Assembly (NCBI GenBank): GCA_947579665.1
Contig: OX388347.1
Coordinates: 22,312,562 to 22,376,561, forward strand
Direction of reading: 5' to 3'
Length of the DNA: 64,000 bases
Origin: Sympetrum striolatum
Taxonomy: Eukaryota > Arthropoda > Insecta > Odonata > Libellulidae
Shown here: in pieces, positions 47,557 to 60,889 of the stretch
Layout of the letters: each line of letters starts with the position of its first letter
Numbering within the stretch: position 1 is the stretch's first letter
Made by a program: the position numbers and the translations under genes
Notes under the pieces: generated by a model
Databases searched by the model: none
Seen by the model: the letters and a program-made list of their open reading frames with translations, nothing else
What the model was told of the DNA's origin: nothing

Positions 47557-48069
47557 ACCGTATTCCCCGGCCTATAAGACGCACCTCGATTTTTCAAGAA
47601 AGAATTTACAAAAAAAACTCATACTTTGTTACAAAAGGTAGAGTGCCGGTAAACTCTTTATCGCGAGAGATACAATGTATTAGCATAGGGATGACATCTC
47701 CGTTAGCCCAATATGTATAAGTTTTGCAGCAGCACCACATGCGAGATTAAACTAAACGTGCTACATTGTATGCATTTCCGATTTACCTGAGAATTTTTTA
47801 AAGGAAGTTCTGTCATCGAAATATTAAAACTGAATTCCTTACTACTTAATGAAGAAAGTGTTATTATGAAATTTGTAATTAACTGAACTATTTTCAATGC
47901 CTTCGATACGGTAAAAAAATACTTAATGGTATGCATTTATCCCGGCGAATCGGCTTGCTTATTATAGGACGGAGTTATACCCGCATAACATCGGTACATA
48001 AGACGCAGACTGATTTTAGAGCATATTTTGGAGTAAGAAAAGTGCGTCTTGTAGGCCGGGAAATACGGT
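47557..48069. mobile_element. MITE with 'ATAAGACGCAC' ends
   Basis: About 513 bp. The left end 'ACCGTATTCCCCGGCCTATA' continues into 'AGACGCAC'. The right end, as reverse complement, reads 'ACCGTATTTCCCGGCCTACA' then 'AGACGCAC'. These 28-bp ends differ at two positions. This end type is familiar from short non-autonomous DNA transposons of animals. A further direct copy of the sub-end 'ATAAGACGCA' plus 'CTGATTTT' lies inside, near 48000. No transposase; a 77-codon frame inside is not recognised. Confidence 0.8.
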
Positions 48070-49039
48070 CATTCATTTAGCCTAGATGCTAAATTGATTC
48101 AAAGTTATAGTTTGGAAATAGTGGAAACTATTCTAACTAACTACGAGCTTCAGTGGTTACCAAGGAGAAACACAACTTAATCTTTAATAAAGAAATATTA
48201 TTGCCATTTCTGATACTCTGTATACCTAAAATGAGATTCTCACAAAGGAAGGCTATCTTTTAGGTCTTTAATATTATTCTTTTGACAATTTTTGAAAAGA
48301 TTTTTAAATAAATAGTGATTTAATAGTACGAAGGCCCGTGTTGGGTCTCTTATATTCTCTATTCTGCCCATTTTTTTCGAACTATTACTAAATTAAATAT
48401 TTTATATTTTATGACGATGGGAAAATTTAAGAGAGTCCTCCTACAATTAGTTGAATCTCGTCAAAATAAGGATTTAGTATTATTGAAATCTAGATAAAAG
48501 TGTGGAAAATTCACAGTGTTTTTCTTCATTACCATTCAATATTATAACTATCTTCGTCTACAAATATCTATTTCAAAGCTTCTATTGCATATTATTGGAT
48601 ATGAATCATTTAATTTATTTATTCAGGTGTAATCTTGTACCTCTCGTGTAAAGTCAAATACTCAAACTTGGGTAACTCGTTTTCTGGTTCTCTGATTGTC
48701 TTCTCACCTTTATTGATTATCTAATTATGGAGGAAAATACATGATATCATCTTCAGAGATTTTTCTGTCTTCCATTATTGAATGTTAATGCCTTTCTCTT
48801 TTAACTCCATCGTTTGGTCAAAATCAAATTTTATAATAATCTAAGCAAAAATTAGCATGTGCAGCCCCTCCCTGAAAAAACCTCATTACGTAACTTAATG
48901 AAGAATTTTACTATTTTACTTATAATTTATTAACTTTTCTAATCATTCTCAATACTTTCGTATACTATTCATTAATCTTTATGTTTCTTTTTTGAACAAA
49001 AATATCTCAAATCTGCGAAATGTACAGCTCAAGCGTTAT
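48070..49039. other. AT-rich non-coding DNA
   Basis: Nothing recognised. Confidence 0.55.
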
Positions 49040-49735
49040 TTTTGAGTTATGAATCTCTTAAAAGTATATATACTCTCAGATGAAGCTTTTTCCTTTCTGG
49101 TCTTCGTTCATCTTAGGACTGCGAATTCTCAATTTCTTCCTCCGAATAAAAGCCCTTTTGTCCGTTCTCTCTCCATTTCATCCTCCTTGTCCTCCGATAC
49201 ATCAGCGTCCTCTCTCCGAAAGAAAATCTTTCTCCGTCACTTCTGATTTCTTTTCATTACTCCCAGCCTTAATGTCGCACCGCATAATATAAAATAAAAG
49301 AATAAATTCGCCCTTCTTCCAACATCCTGCGTCAACTCGTACACCGGATGGGCCACAAAGGAAGCGCTTGGCCTTGATGGGAATTTCAATTTGCCGCCTT
49401 CCCTTTTTTGCAATGCCGCTCTCTTGTGTCTGAAGGTGGCACCCGCAAAAGGAAGTCCGCATCCTTTCTTATAACTGTCCTCCTAAAGACGCCTCCCCAC
49501 GCCAAACACCCTTCTATTTTCACGTCACATAGCATATTGGGTAAATCGTTTGTGTTTTTCGCCCCCTTTTCTGACCGCCTTCCTTTTCGACTGCAGGCAG
49601 GGGTGCCGACGTCGTCATTTTGATTCCTTAGCCCCGGGCTTTGTAGCTCAAACTCAGCATTTAAGTTCGCAATGCTCAAAAAGTGGTCAGCGGAAGGAAA
49701 CTCTGCTTGGAAGCATGGTGAAAATGACACTCTGC
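49040..49735. other. mid-GC, pyrimidine-rich island
   Basis: Several overlapping frames (up to 114 codons) on both strands with no domain. The plus strand is C+T rich, which explains open frames by stop depletion. Confidence 0.35.
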
Positions 49736-52700
49736 AGAGATCTCACAGAAAAATACATTTATTGCGAACCGTTTCAAATATCCTTTTACATCATCGGGTA
49801 CAATTACAGAGCAAGCCACTCCTTATTTACAAGCAGGGAGGGACATTGTAGTAACAGCAAACTGGTGAAACAGCAGGAAAAACAATCTTCATAGGCTCGT
49901 TGTTGCTTTGCTGTTCCTCCCTTCATGTACAAAAGGAATAGCTTTTTTGTATTTATTCCTGAGGATGATTTTTTTTAAACCAGCCGCAATAAATGATTTC
50001 TGTCGGATTTGTGCAAAGTGTTATTTTCACCGTGACTTCTAGTACAGAGTTGCACAAAGTTAAGACGTTTTACGATTTAATCATACGCCGAAATGCGGTT
50101 TGCAAGGTTCTTACATAGAAAATATATTTAAATTCTACTTCTTGACCGTCCGGTCCGTTGGTTGGCAATATCTAACTTGTTTGTTGCAGTTAGGCTCTTC
50201 TACTTCGACCTTCAACTGATGTTACTCCAAGCCACTTCATTAGATAGACAGTGGAGGAAATACTTTACTTGCTGTAGTCATATTATTCCTACCCCTTCCA
50301 TATTATACAGAAGTATTATACTTCGATATTTATGTCCAAGCTTGTGTCCAAGATGTTTCAACAATCGTCGCCATGAGGATCCGATGTTTGGGTTCGCTGG
50401 GGAAGGATGCGTCGGTCAATGTGTGACTTCGATCGGAAACAGGTTCTCGGAAACGGAGGCACCGGTGAAATGAGTTTGGATAAATTCAGTGGAAATAGAT
50501 AACAGGAAATGTAAGGATACAACCTAATTACTTCACATTCATCGAATTTCCACTTTACTAAATTACTATTTAGCCCCTTTGAGTTTCTCAGACATTATTA
50601 TTTATTGTATCTCACATTTAAAAGCATCAGAGGTTATTTACTTTCATGAAATTAGCACCAGTGAACTCGAAAGACTCATTTATTTTAGCAGTTAATAAAA
50701 CAATTATAAAATTTTAGAAAAATATTTAAACCTAATTTAAATTACAGGATAATATTTTTAATACCAATTAAAATCCTTACGTAAATTCCGTTTCGTGATG
50801 GAGAATTTAAATTGGAATTTGCTAATGAAGAAAAACACTCATTACCTAAACGGCTTTCCACAAGGTAACTCCTGATCATCTAGATTTCATTGGAATTTGT
50901 TCTCAGAGAATCAATTGCTACGTAAAAATGTATAGGAAGTGGACAACTGAATAACATTGCTGAACAGTAATAGCATAGACCATAAAAAAACGCTCTAAAA
51001 TTAATCAAAATCCATAAGATAACAGCTCCTAGGGAACAATAGATATAAAAAGAAACGAAATATTAGTGCCATAAACCATGTCATGACCTGTTGACAACCC
51101 AGAGAAAGCGGATAACCTAGGTATAGTACATCTGTTTCACGTTTTATGAGTGTCGTAAGTATCTTTCGCCATTCAAAAATGCCGCTGAGGAAAATGCGTT
51201 GTACATCTTCCATAGGCCATCGGCCACTCCCGCGGGAGAGCCGACCGCTGCGGTTGAGCCAGAAGAAGGCTTCTGTAAATGCCAAGGGTCCTTTGTGTAG
51301 CATCGCACCGCAAACGGCATTCCGTAATGCGGGGATTGTCCCCATGAAGATGCCCTAATGAATTGCAGTTTGTTTAGGAGAACTTTCCTTTTGTGTCCGA
51401 ATGTGCCCTCCGAAATCTATGTGGCTCATGCGATAAGCGGTGAAATACTTTTCATTCTTCATTCAAACATGGGAAGTCCCTAATCTGAGGCTCTGTGTCC
51501 ATTAAAACCCGCAAATACTCCTTAATTTCATTTTCTTTCTCATTCTCATAGACTGAGGATAAAGATTTCACTTTTATTTTCCTACACTTCTTTTCCATAT
51601 GACACGTGACTATGGTAGCAAAGAGGTAATATGATCACTTCAGATTCTATCAAATTTTAGGGTCAGAATACCATGTGCTCCTTATTTTATAAGACTACCC
51701 CTGCTACTGAACATATTGATATTTTCAATGCGTAATACATCTCCTGTATAATTTAGTTGAATCATGAATATATCGTATACACAATATGACTTCAAAATAA
51801 AGAACAAGTATCACACGAGAAGCATGTGGTATTATGAATAATGATAAGTAAAGATTGAGAAAAGAATTAAAGAAATATTGCACCATGATTAAAAGTAAAA
51901 TGGTCGAAATAGAAAACATCCGAGTGAGTTAAAGTTTTCACATATATTAAGTTGAAATATTTTCCCCAATAAGGTATATACATAAGCACGATGATTAAAG
52001 AACTTCAAACATGTCCTGCAGATTATCTGAAGTATGAACAATGTGGATTCCAATACCAGACCCTATTGTTTAAAGATTTCCGAAGAATGTAAAATCATAA
52101 AAACATGGAGAGTGAAGATAATGTATTTTCAGCAGATTGTGCTACTGTTTGATATAATAACCATTCAAAATACTCCATGTTTACCTAAACATAATATGTA
52201 TTTAGAGTTAGAGACTGTATTTTTTCACAATCTCTCAAATAGAGAATATCAAGAGTTAGAATTTGGGTGTTGCCATGATACCTTTAACAGAGATGTCATG
52301 CATCTCCCATGTAAGATTCGAGAGTAAGATACCGCGAAAATTTTAAGGGAATAGATACAGGTGCCAGTTGATTGAAAAATTCATTTCCTTACCAAACGGT
52401 ACGTGGTGACGAGCTATGAGATTAGATCAAATGACGAAGCACCACCTGCCACTCACCTATAGGTGACTGGCATTTGTTAGAGGTAAAAATAAGTAAAACT
52501 CCCATTATATAATCCAGAACAGCCTAAGCTGAGTGATTCGATCACAAGGGATTTAGGAAAATGCGTCAATCTTTCAGTAAAAGTTTGTCTGAATACATCT
52601 CAAAGAAAAGTTGAAAATAAGAGCTATAAGAGACAAATGAGGTATACTAGGCAATAAGTGAGGTAGTGTAACCCACCTTTCATCACTAAGCATAAGTTTT

Positions 52701-53989
52701 GTAAGAGAAAACTCGACACTTGAAGTACAATAACTGTACGAGTAATTTTTTATAGCATTCCATGACGAATGACCATAATCAATGCTATCATTCTACATCA
52801 TTCACAGTCAAGAACATCACCTTTAAATTTATTCTGGGCTTATTCAGAGTATTAATTCAAAATGCTGAATTTTAGAATGATAAAGTATTAATAGAATCTC
52901 ATTTATTACGAATTGGAAACAACATTTGTGGTACCGATTCTACATGTGATTTTCCCTGTTGATTACTCAAGTTTTAATTGCATGATTCACTGCATAAATA
53001 ACATCAATTTTAAGTTAAGCTTGCGAACCGATTCAATTATAGTTTAAATTCTCCGCTGGACTCCTTTGCACATCTTTTACGGCCTAATAAGCCTCCTGTG
53101 AGGCAAAATGAAAATCTTTAAAAGTTTTTATCTCTTTGTAAACCACTAAAAAACTTTCAGTGGGATCAAGCTGTTCAGTAAGTACTCGTAAATATCTATT
53201 CATAGTTCCTTCACAATATCCTATTCACTCACTTGTTAAATATTCTCTTAGATCTTGGACTTCCTAGCATTTAGTACTCAAGTCAGTTTTCGTAAGTAAG
53301 TTTTACCTTTTTGAACTTTGAAGAATGACTTTATCGGCACTGAATAAAAGCAATGCCTTTCTTGGTGGTGATTATTAGCACATTATGTCATGGTATATCT
53401 TATTCCTTCGTTTTTCCTCTGACTTTTATCTTGCATTTTATTATCTCGAGGTTAAATTCTTGGTTTACTCTTGATAAAAGGAGTTCACTGGTACGAAATA
53501 TCTTACATCCGCAAGGGGAAATTTCAATAGTGATTAATAGTCTATTCTCCAATTAAGAACGGATGGCAACGGATAATACTATATCGGATGTTTGAAATTT
53601 TTAAATATTAATGTTTAAAAGTATTTTTCTGGCAATACTGTAACCCCTAAACGATTCTTAATCCAAGTTAAACTTATCAATGCTTCATAGTTAAAATGAA
53701 TTTATAAAGCATTAAATTACATATAATACGAATCAAATTATGTCTTTAAAGTAGGATGTAAGTCAACTGAGCGTCGTTCAAGCGAGTGTTGGTTAAGTAA
53801 GAGTTGGGTAAATGAGGAAATACCAAAATCCCGGTGGTTTTACGATGAAATCTTGTGCGGTAAACTAAAATCCGGGCTCTCCTTTACAATAATGGCTAGT
53901 AACGTTCAAGAACATACTCAAAGCACTTCAATTCCTTTTTCCTTTCCACAAAATGTACGGTATTAGAGAGCTCACAACTCGAGCATCTA
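49736..53989. other. mostly AT-rich DNA with two small mid-GC patches
   Basis: Patches at about 50340-50470 and 51150-51360 are GC-raised. A near-perfect 26-bp palindrome lies at 52447-52472. The frame at 52034-52327 (97 codons) has no recognisable domain. No mobile element recognised. Confidence 0.5.
52447..52472. repeat. 26-bp near-perfect palindrome
   Basis: 'TGCCACTCACCTA' is followed by its inverted partner with a single mismatched pair. Isolated; function unknown. Confidence 0.6.
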
Positions 53990-54610
53990 TATGTTGGGAT
54001 TCACATTCACAATGTTTGTACGCTCACATTCTGAGCGAAAGTGTTCGACTTGGCGGTTCGACTTCGAGGAAATCGAGGTGTGGTCTCATCCGATTCCTCC
54101 TCGTTCGGACGGAGCATTAACCGGACGAAGATATACTCTCAGTGGGCGGTGCGAGTTTTCTCTAGAAAGAGGGAAGAGGCGATGCGGGGAGTGGGCGGAG
54201 TGCGGCTTTATTGCCGCTCTGGATCCACTTTTCATCCCGCTCGCTATATTGCATTTTCGATGGCTTAGTTTCCCCGCGGGAGGCGATGGGGGAGCCCCGT
54301 AAGACGGAGGCTTCGAACGGCGGGGCAGTTATGAGGTGTAAATGAGGGAAGTGCGGCGTAGTAAAAACGCGGGGAGAGGGGGCTTTATGAATAGCAGAGG
54401 AGACGATGGGGGAACTTCGGAGGGAGAGCAAAAAGACTTAATGTGCGGTGTCTTGAGGGAATCGCGACGGATACACTTTTGCAAATGGCGAGAACGTCTC
54501 TAAGAGGGATGCTGGGTGAAGACGTCGCTTTCGAAATTTGATTATCTAAAGAAAATTGTCTGGTTGGCGATGGGGGGTGGATATTCCTCCCCTGGACCAC
54601 TAAAGCTGCG
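53990..54610. other. GC-rich island
   Basis: Strong GC rise with frames up to 103 codons on both strands, no domain recognised. It ends just before the MITE at 54741. Confidence 0.35.
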
Positions 54611-54740
54611 GTGCTTATCCATCAGGAGTCGTTAAAGAATTTGTGTGAAAATTATGTAAGGGGTAGCGTATGCAAGTGGTTTTGTTTCCTCTGCATATAT
54701 ACACTCGTTTTAAGTTGTGGTATGCACTACGGGAACATGT

Positions 54741-54925
54741 ATTAGCGGTTAAAAATCTCCAATAGCTGTATTTGTCAGCTTTCCTCGTCTCATTTACCGG
54801 TGTAAGGAGAAAACAAGAGAGTACTTTCCGCACTTTCATAACACTCAATGCCCATTTCGAAAGAGATGCTTTCTTCTTCAGGAGGGACTATTCACTAATA
54901 TTGGATATTTTTAATCTCTTATTCT
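54741..54925. mobile_element. fold-back MITE, one-ended copy
   Basis: The left arm 'ATCTCCAATAGCTGTATTTG' and 'CTCATTTACCGGTG' matches 39469 onward. The middle 'TTTCGAAAGAGATGCTTTC' matches the centre of that copy. The right side ends 'ATTGGATATTTTTAATCTC', like 30870-31023, but lacks most of the right arm. Confidence 0.65.
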
Positions 54926-55965
54926 TAAAGGGCCGTGTTCCAAATATTTTTCTTAACTACAGTTACACTGCATTAGAAATTCACAGAGAGAGTTGATGTT
55001 CGATTATGTATGGATTTTACAGAAATTAAAAAAAAAACATTTTTCCCAGTTACCTTTCGAAGCAACCGAGCTAAGAGTGTCATTTATAGCTACTAGTGCT
55101 AATAGTTTAATATTCGTAATCGTAATAAAAAAATATGCCAATATTATTGTAATAAAGAGTGATTCTGTTGAAACAAAAAGATAATTAAACAGTTTTTCTT
55201 TAAATGATTGTGCGGAGGTGGAATTTTTAATGTGTAAAGGCAGGTTGTCCCAGAAATTATATGACGAAATTAAAAAGGATTTTAGGTATGTGTTAGTCCG
55301 AGGGATTGGGCATAGAAGATAGTTAGAGCCGGTTTAATCCGTTTTATTTGCGAAGGAAACTTCCGGAAACTAATTATAAAATTATTTGGTTACAATAACT
55401 GAATAGTTTCACTTTCAGAAATAGCAATTATGCATTAAAATTGCGTAAGAAAACATCCATTTTGCAAAACTTGTCAGATATAGCATATGTTCTGAAGATT
55501 ATGCTCTGAAGTTCAAAACTTTGATAAAATGAAGAAAATAATTACGTCCTGTGATTTCCATCCGTATAGTAAACGTAGAGCAGTAAAATGTTGAAGGAAA
55601 TTTTTAAATATATCAAAATGGACTTTTATATTTGCTATCCATTTCTGAAAGTTCAAATATAGACTTCATGCATAGCTAAATTTAAGAGGGTAAAAAATTG
55701 GAAATCAAAGATGCTGCTGCTAGCAGAAGATAGATGGGATAATTATTAAAGCGATCGAGGCTGCATCGAATTGAGGAGATTCTTCCCTGAGCATTTTCCT
55801 GAAAGGAGAAAAAGGCTTATGGAAACCCATCTTTAGAGATTCAGGATTTGGTTTCAAAATTATATTTTCAAATGGAGTCTGAAGAGGGGTGAACATGGAT
55901 GAGGGAGACCTCGATATAAATATTAAACGTAAAGTATTCAATGTTAGATGTGATACGTTACGAAT
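54926..55965. other. AT-rich non-coding DNA
   Basis: Nothing recognised. Confidence 0.55.
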
Positions 55966-56685
55966 TCTGGTCAGAATAACGGCTGACCTAGAAGCCAGTA
56001 TAAAACCGGTGGCGACGTCGTCGAGTAATAATGTAAATTATTTTCTTGCAGCGGTTCAGTAGCGTTAAAACGCATTCTAACTGAAGCATTTGTAACTGTC
56101 TGTGCATGGTGCCTTACTTCCCCGAGAAAATCTCTCCATACTTCAGCTGCCGGGATTCGCGATTGCAAGAAGAGAGGTCTATTTCACTCAAAATGCAGAC
56201 CTGAACAAATATTTGCGTAGCTCCTCTTAACTACCCGCCAGTTCACTGTAATTTTTCTTCCTCTAACGAAATTATATTTCAATGCTTGTCACTGTTGTGA
56301 TGAACGTCACTCTCCGCTAAACAGAAAATGTTTTCATGGATGTTCGGACAAAATGATTAAAGATGCTTGCACTTTTTTACCCGTGGGAGAGCGTGGGAAG
56401 AAAAATACACGTATGGCAAAGAAAGGAAAAAAGCCCTGCGATATAAAGATAGCAGGTCCGGAGGAAGGAGCAATGGGCCGTGAAAGACAGCTCTTTTGCA
56501 GAAGACGGAGTACCCAGAGGATAGCGAGAGGGAGGGAAATGAAGTATGGAGCCAAAGTATCTTCTTTCCTCCAACACATGGCGGGACGAGTTTCATTTTA
56601 TCAGCGGAAGGTGGGGCGGCAGACATTGATGCGCTCCTGATATTGCTGTGGATGAAACGATAACATCTTTCCGGCATGCAAACTA
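55966..56685. other. mid-GC island
   Basis: Overlapping short frames (up to 106 codons) on both strands at 56330-56680. The purine-rich plus strand accounts for the open minus-strand frames. No domain recognised. Confidence 0.35.
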
Positions 56686-57320
56686 AAGTGTTCTCAAAGA
56701 ACCGAATGCAATTACATGGATAGGTTTTGAGTGGAACATTCTCGTTTAATCGACATTTTCTAGCACAACACCACTGTTTTACAATCTCGTTCGACCGACT
56801 AGTTTTTCGCGAAATATTTAGGAATAAATTTTAAATAATAGTGAATATAAAATACGTAAATAGGCAGCAATTAAAATTCATTTTATGTTTTTTTAATATT
56901 ATCAGTAATTTTGAAAGGCTTTGAAAAGATATTTACTTTTGAATTATAAAAACAAAAGTGAGTATCATTAAGGTAATAATAAATATATAATGATTGATAT
57001 ACCCAATAAATATAAAAGTTCAGTAAATCTTCTGTGATATTTTAATTTTCTATAAGGAAGAAAGTAGTAACAAATTTGAGCAATCCTGTGAAGGGGAAGA
57101 AAAGAATTTAAGATCGTTACCTCTCGGAGCTTAATTTTTCACGTTTAGTGAAATTTATCTATTATATATAGATGCTTCTCCGGATTCATTCATATATATA
57201 CCTATATAGATAGATAGGATACAAATTCACAGCCTAAACTACAAGCGTCATTGATCTGAAATTTTTATGACATGTTGGCCATAACGTGAAACCCCCAGGA
57301 AAAAAGAGACTTTGATCCTC
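56686..57320. other. AT-rich non-coding DNA
   Basis: Nothing apart from a short GATA-type simple repeat near 57205. Confidence 0.55.
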
Positions 57321-58310
57321 AGTGTCATAGGTTCGATTCCAGAGGGCCCCAAATTCCCGATTTTTCCCGTTTGAATGCATTGCCGTGATTTTTGGGAATT
57401 AAAAAAAAATACTTTCCGGATAGGTAGAGAAGTAAAACTCAAGGTGCCTATATTTATGGTCTTGTACTTTCGAAAACATCAATGACTTTTACAAAAGTTA
57501 TTCTGGGTTCGATGCTAGGACGATGCAAAGATCTGCCCTTTAAAATACATGGGAGCCGTTTTTCATTATTTTTTTAGATGCACTTATCGAAATGATAGGA
57601 TGTTCGTGCTTGGCTGGAAGATGTATGGTACAAATAAGTTTTAGAAAAAAATTTTCATAAGACCGTACTGTTCCTGGGTTCGAAGCCAGAGCACAATAAC
57701 GTTTCTCTCATAAGGAATATAAAGGAAAAGTAGGACGTCATTTGAGGCAGTTGTAACCAATATTTCTGCTTGAATTTGCATACGCGGTTAGAGATGGTGT
57801 TTTTCTGTTGTGCTGCATAGAAAGTATTGCCTGAAAGACCCGGGTTCGATGCCGGGCGGTAAAAATATCCCCCATATATAATACTATGGGGTATCTTTTC
57901 ATAATTTTTTTATGCATTTATCGATATGTTAGGGAGCTCTTGCTTAGATGGAAGATGTATATTAACAGTTTGTTTAAGAAAAAAAATAGATAAGACCATG
58001 CATTTCCTGGGTTCGATGCCAGAGCACATTATAATTTCTCTAATAAGGAGTGTATGTGAATAGTAGGACGTCGTTTGAGGTAGTTGCACCTAATAGTTTT
58101 GCTTGAATTTTCACACATAGTTTGATATGGTAATTTTCTATTTTGCTGCATAGTAAGTACACCAGGAAGACCGGGGTTCGCTGCCAGGTGATTAAATTGC
58201 AGCGAATTCTACGAATATTTTGAATTTTTTTTTTCTTTTGATGTCCGTCCCGATATGATGCCGATATGAAATTAGTGTTGTCGATCTGCTTGCAGTATGC
58301 AAGCTACATT
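57321..58310 (+). repeat. diverged tandem array of ~333-bp dimers with a T-arm-like motif every ~167 bp
   Basis: 'GGGTTCGATGCC' or a close variant starts at 57505, 57676, 57842, 58009 and 58174 (spacings 171, 166, 167, 165), with a weaker one at 57330. Two alternating unit types are visible. One continues 'CCAGAGCACA', 'AATTTCTCTAATAAGGA' and 'GTAGGACGTC' (57676 and 58009). The other continues into 'TTTTCATAATTTTTTTATGC', 'ATCGATATG' and 'TTGCTTAGATGGAAGATGTA' (57505 and 57842). A dimer of about 333 bp is thus repeated at least twice, with copies perhaps 70-80% alike by eye. Confidence 0.8.
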
Positions 58311-59940
58311 TTACTCGTACATATATATTAGCCTCATATTATACAGCGTGTACTTATTTAAATCATGCCGTTAATATTTAAAGCTTTTTGTTAACAAAAG
58401 AGAAAATAAAATCCGGAACTGATGACCAATCAAGGCATCCAGTGTAATGTCGAGCAACAGATTAATGCCAGTCGAGGTAGACTGGCGTTCAAAATAAACA
58501 AATACGTGTAAGCTTTCCAATATCAAATAACAAGTATGATTTCTATTGAAAGCACGGGTTATATGTTATTTATACGGGGAAATACGCGGTGCACTTAAAC
58601 TACAGAGTTTTGGAAATCCATAATTGATGAAATACATCAAATATAAAAATCATAAACAGTAACTCAGGAAAATTAGTGCTTTTTGGTAAATTATACTGAG
58701 TAGATTAAGGTGAGCATAAACCTGTACTTCAGATTCGTTGGATTAGGTTTTATAATATTGGATAAATATTTTGCATAGAAGACAAGAGAGGTTACGTACT
58801 CTTAATAAGCCTAATCGAAGGAAATAAATTATTATCCTTCGATTTTTTCATGAAAAGCAATGACATGTTTGACTATACGGTATCTGGATGAGAAATCGTA
58901 GATAAACAATTTTCAATGCCTGTAGCTCAAATTGAAAGTTTTCTATTATTTTTGCGACTGTGGGCAATATCCTAAAAGGTTATAACTGAAGTTTGTAGTT
59001 TGCCCTTAATAACTGAATGGGTGTAGGTGTAAACCATTTTAGATCTGCTGAAATTCGCGGAAAAGAGGAAATGTCACGTGATTAATATCCGGATCAACTG
59101 TTATGAAATCATGCCATTCATCCTTTCTTGCCACAGGCGCTCTACGATTTCACTCAACTGAAATTCTGTGGAGAGTTTTAGGACTTGCAGAGCCAAATTA
59201 ATTTCAAGTAGCTTTATGATTTTTTTTCATTCACTTAAGTGAGAATCCATTCATCCATTATACTTTAATCTGAAGCTGTTTTGATATGAATTAAGATGTC
59301 TGAAATCCCTTCTATATATTTTTGTTTTTCATGAGGAAGGGGGATTCTATATATATTAAATTCTCCATAAGTTTCATATTAAAATAGATTAAAATTTTAA
59401 TATTTGCATTTCAGCCTCAACTTTTTAGTAGGTCTTCATTTTGGAGAAGAATGAACACGAGATTCAAATGTTGCCGTTGGTTATTATCTTTTATTAGAAG
59501 ACCATAGGTATGACCCCTTGGGTTATCCATCAACTGAACCATAATTGTGGTTTAAGTTTCGTTTCCATGTACAAAAGTATTCATTTCATATTTAAAGAGT
59601 TAATTATAATCCTCAAAAAATCATTTTTCTGCATAAAATGGCCAAATGACAACGAAAATCAATCAAATACCCGTCCAATCGCTTTCAAAACTACTACTAT
59701 AAATACTTATAAAGAGTTAAATTTTGGAAAAATTGAATCAATTTCGAAACTGCTATCACCAAGCCTTTTACTAGCTATTGCATAGCTCAGAAGGTAGGGT
59801 TTCGTAACTCAGAAGGTTTACTTTCTGTAAACAAATCAATGACTTAATTTTATCTTAAAATTTATATGCGTGAGAACAGATTGATTTCAAAAGGAGCACT
59901 AATTAATTGTTATTTACTGCCATATCTTTTTAGATTGCAA
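58311..59940. other. AT-rich non-coding DNA
   Basis: The 91-codon frame at 59510-59785 has no recognisable domain. No repeats recognised. Confidence 0.5.
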
Positions 59941-60300
59941 TGAAAGTAACCGTTGGTCTTGCTATCTTTGATCGCCTTAGAAAGCCCTAATTCACAACCA
60001 TGGGTAATCTTCAGGTGTCTTTGTTTAGGAAATAAAGCCAGAAGCGTTGCTCTTAGAGTGGCTTTTTACTTCAAAACATTTCCTCCAATCGCACGCTATC
60101 AAACGGGAATTCTTTTCCCTGCCTCGGGAAGTAAATGGAGGAAAGCCTGCCGTCACGCCTCTGACCTCTACTTAACAACTACGCCGTGGAAAGTGAAAGG
60201 GGAACATACAGGGTGTAGGAAACCTCCAGTGGGTGCAGCAATCAACAGGGTGACGATATTTAAGCATCGGAAAGTTAAGTAAAAGGCCTTGACGCATAGT
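59941..60300. other. mid-GC island
   Basis: A 109-codon plus-strand frame (59953-60282) covers it. It has a basic C-terminal half and no recognised domain. Confidence 0.3.
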
Positions 60301-60414
60301 TACGAGCTACTTAAAACGGTAACAAGATGCTGTAAAAGAATGAAGTATATGAAATATCGGCCACAATTGTTAGATTCTGATTTGGTTAAGTTTTACAACG
60401 CACAATCGATGTAA

Positions 60415-60430
60415 TTACATGTACATGTAA
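60415..60430. repeat. 16-bp perfect palindrome
   Basis: 'TTACATGTACATGTAA'. Isolated simple symmetry. Confidence 0.6.
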
Positions 60431-60633
60431 CTACGATGCTGCTACCATTAACAAAAATTGAAGCTGAGAATGTAAAAGAATCATTTTTTAATCGTAAGAA
60501 TTCTACGCTTATTTCCTCAACACACATTAGTCAATTTTCAAAAGGCGAATACAAAAGATATTTATGAACACCTGAATCGAAAAATAACATTGTGGAGCCT
60601 TACAATGTGGAGAAATTAATTACTCTGACATCG

Positions 60634-60889
60634 AAAATGTACGCAATAAGGAAGAAAAAAATTCGTACATTTTCCATACAACTGTTTTTTATATCAACGA
60701 CCGGTTTTGCTACTGGAGTTGCATTATCTGATGAACTTTTGATCATCACCAGAAGATGCTACTCCGGAAGGGAACCCAGTCGTCGATTAAAAATAATTGT
60801 GTGGGAAATTTACAAAGTTTTCTCTTCCTGATTGTACAATGGCTTTCCACAATGTCACGCTTGAACATCTAGATTTCACTTTGTACACA
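60634..60889 (+). mobile_element. hairpin retroposon-like element, copy 4, old
   Basis: Inverted arms at 60648-60830 (about 65% alike) contain 'CAACGACCGGTTTTGCTAC' and 'CAGAAGATGCTACT'. A tail follows with 'TTTCCACAATGTCACGCTT' and 'ATCTAGATTT', aligned without gaps to the tails of copies 1 and 2. A decayed target duplication may be 'TGTACGCA' (60638-60645) and 'TGTACACA' (60882-60889). Confidence 0.7.
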
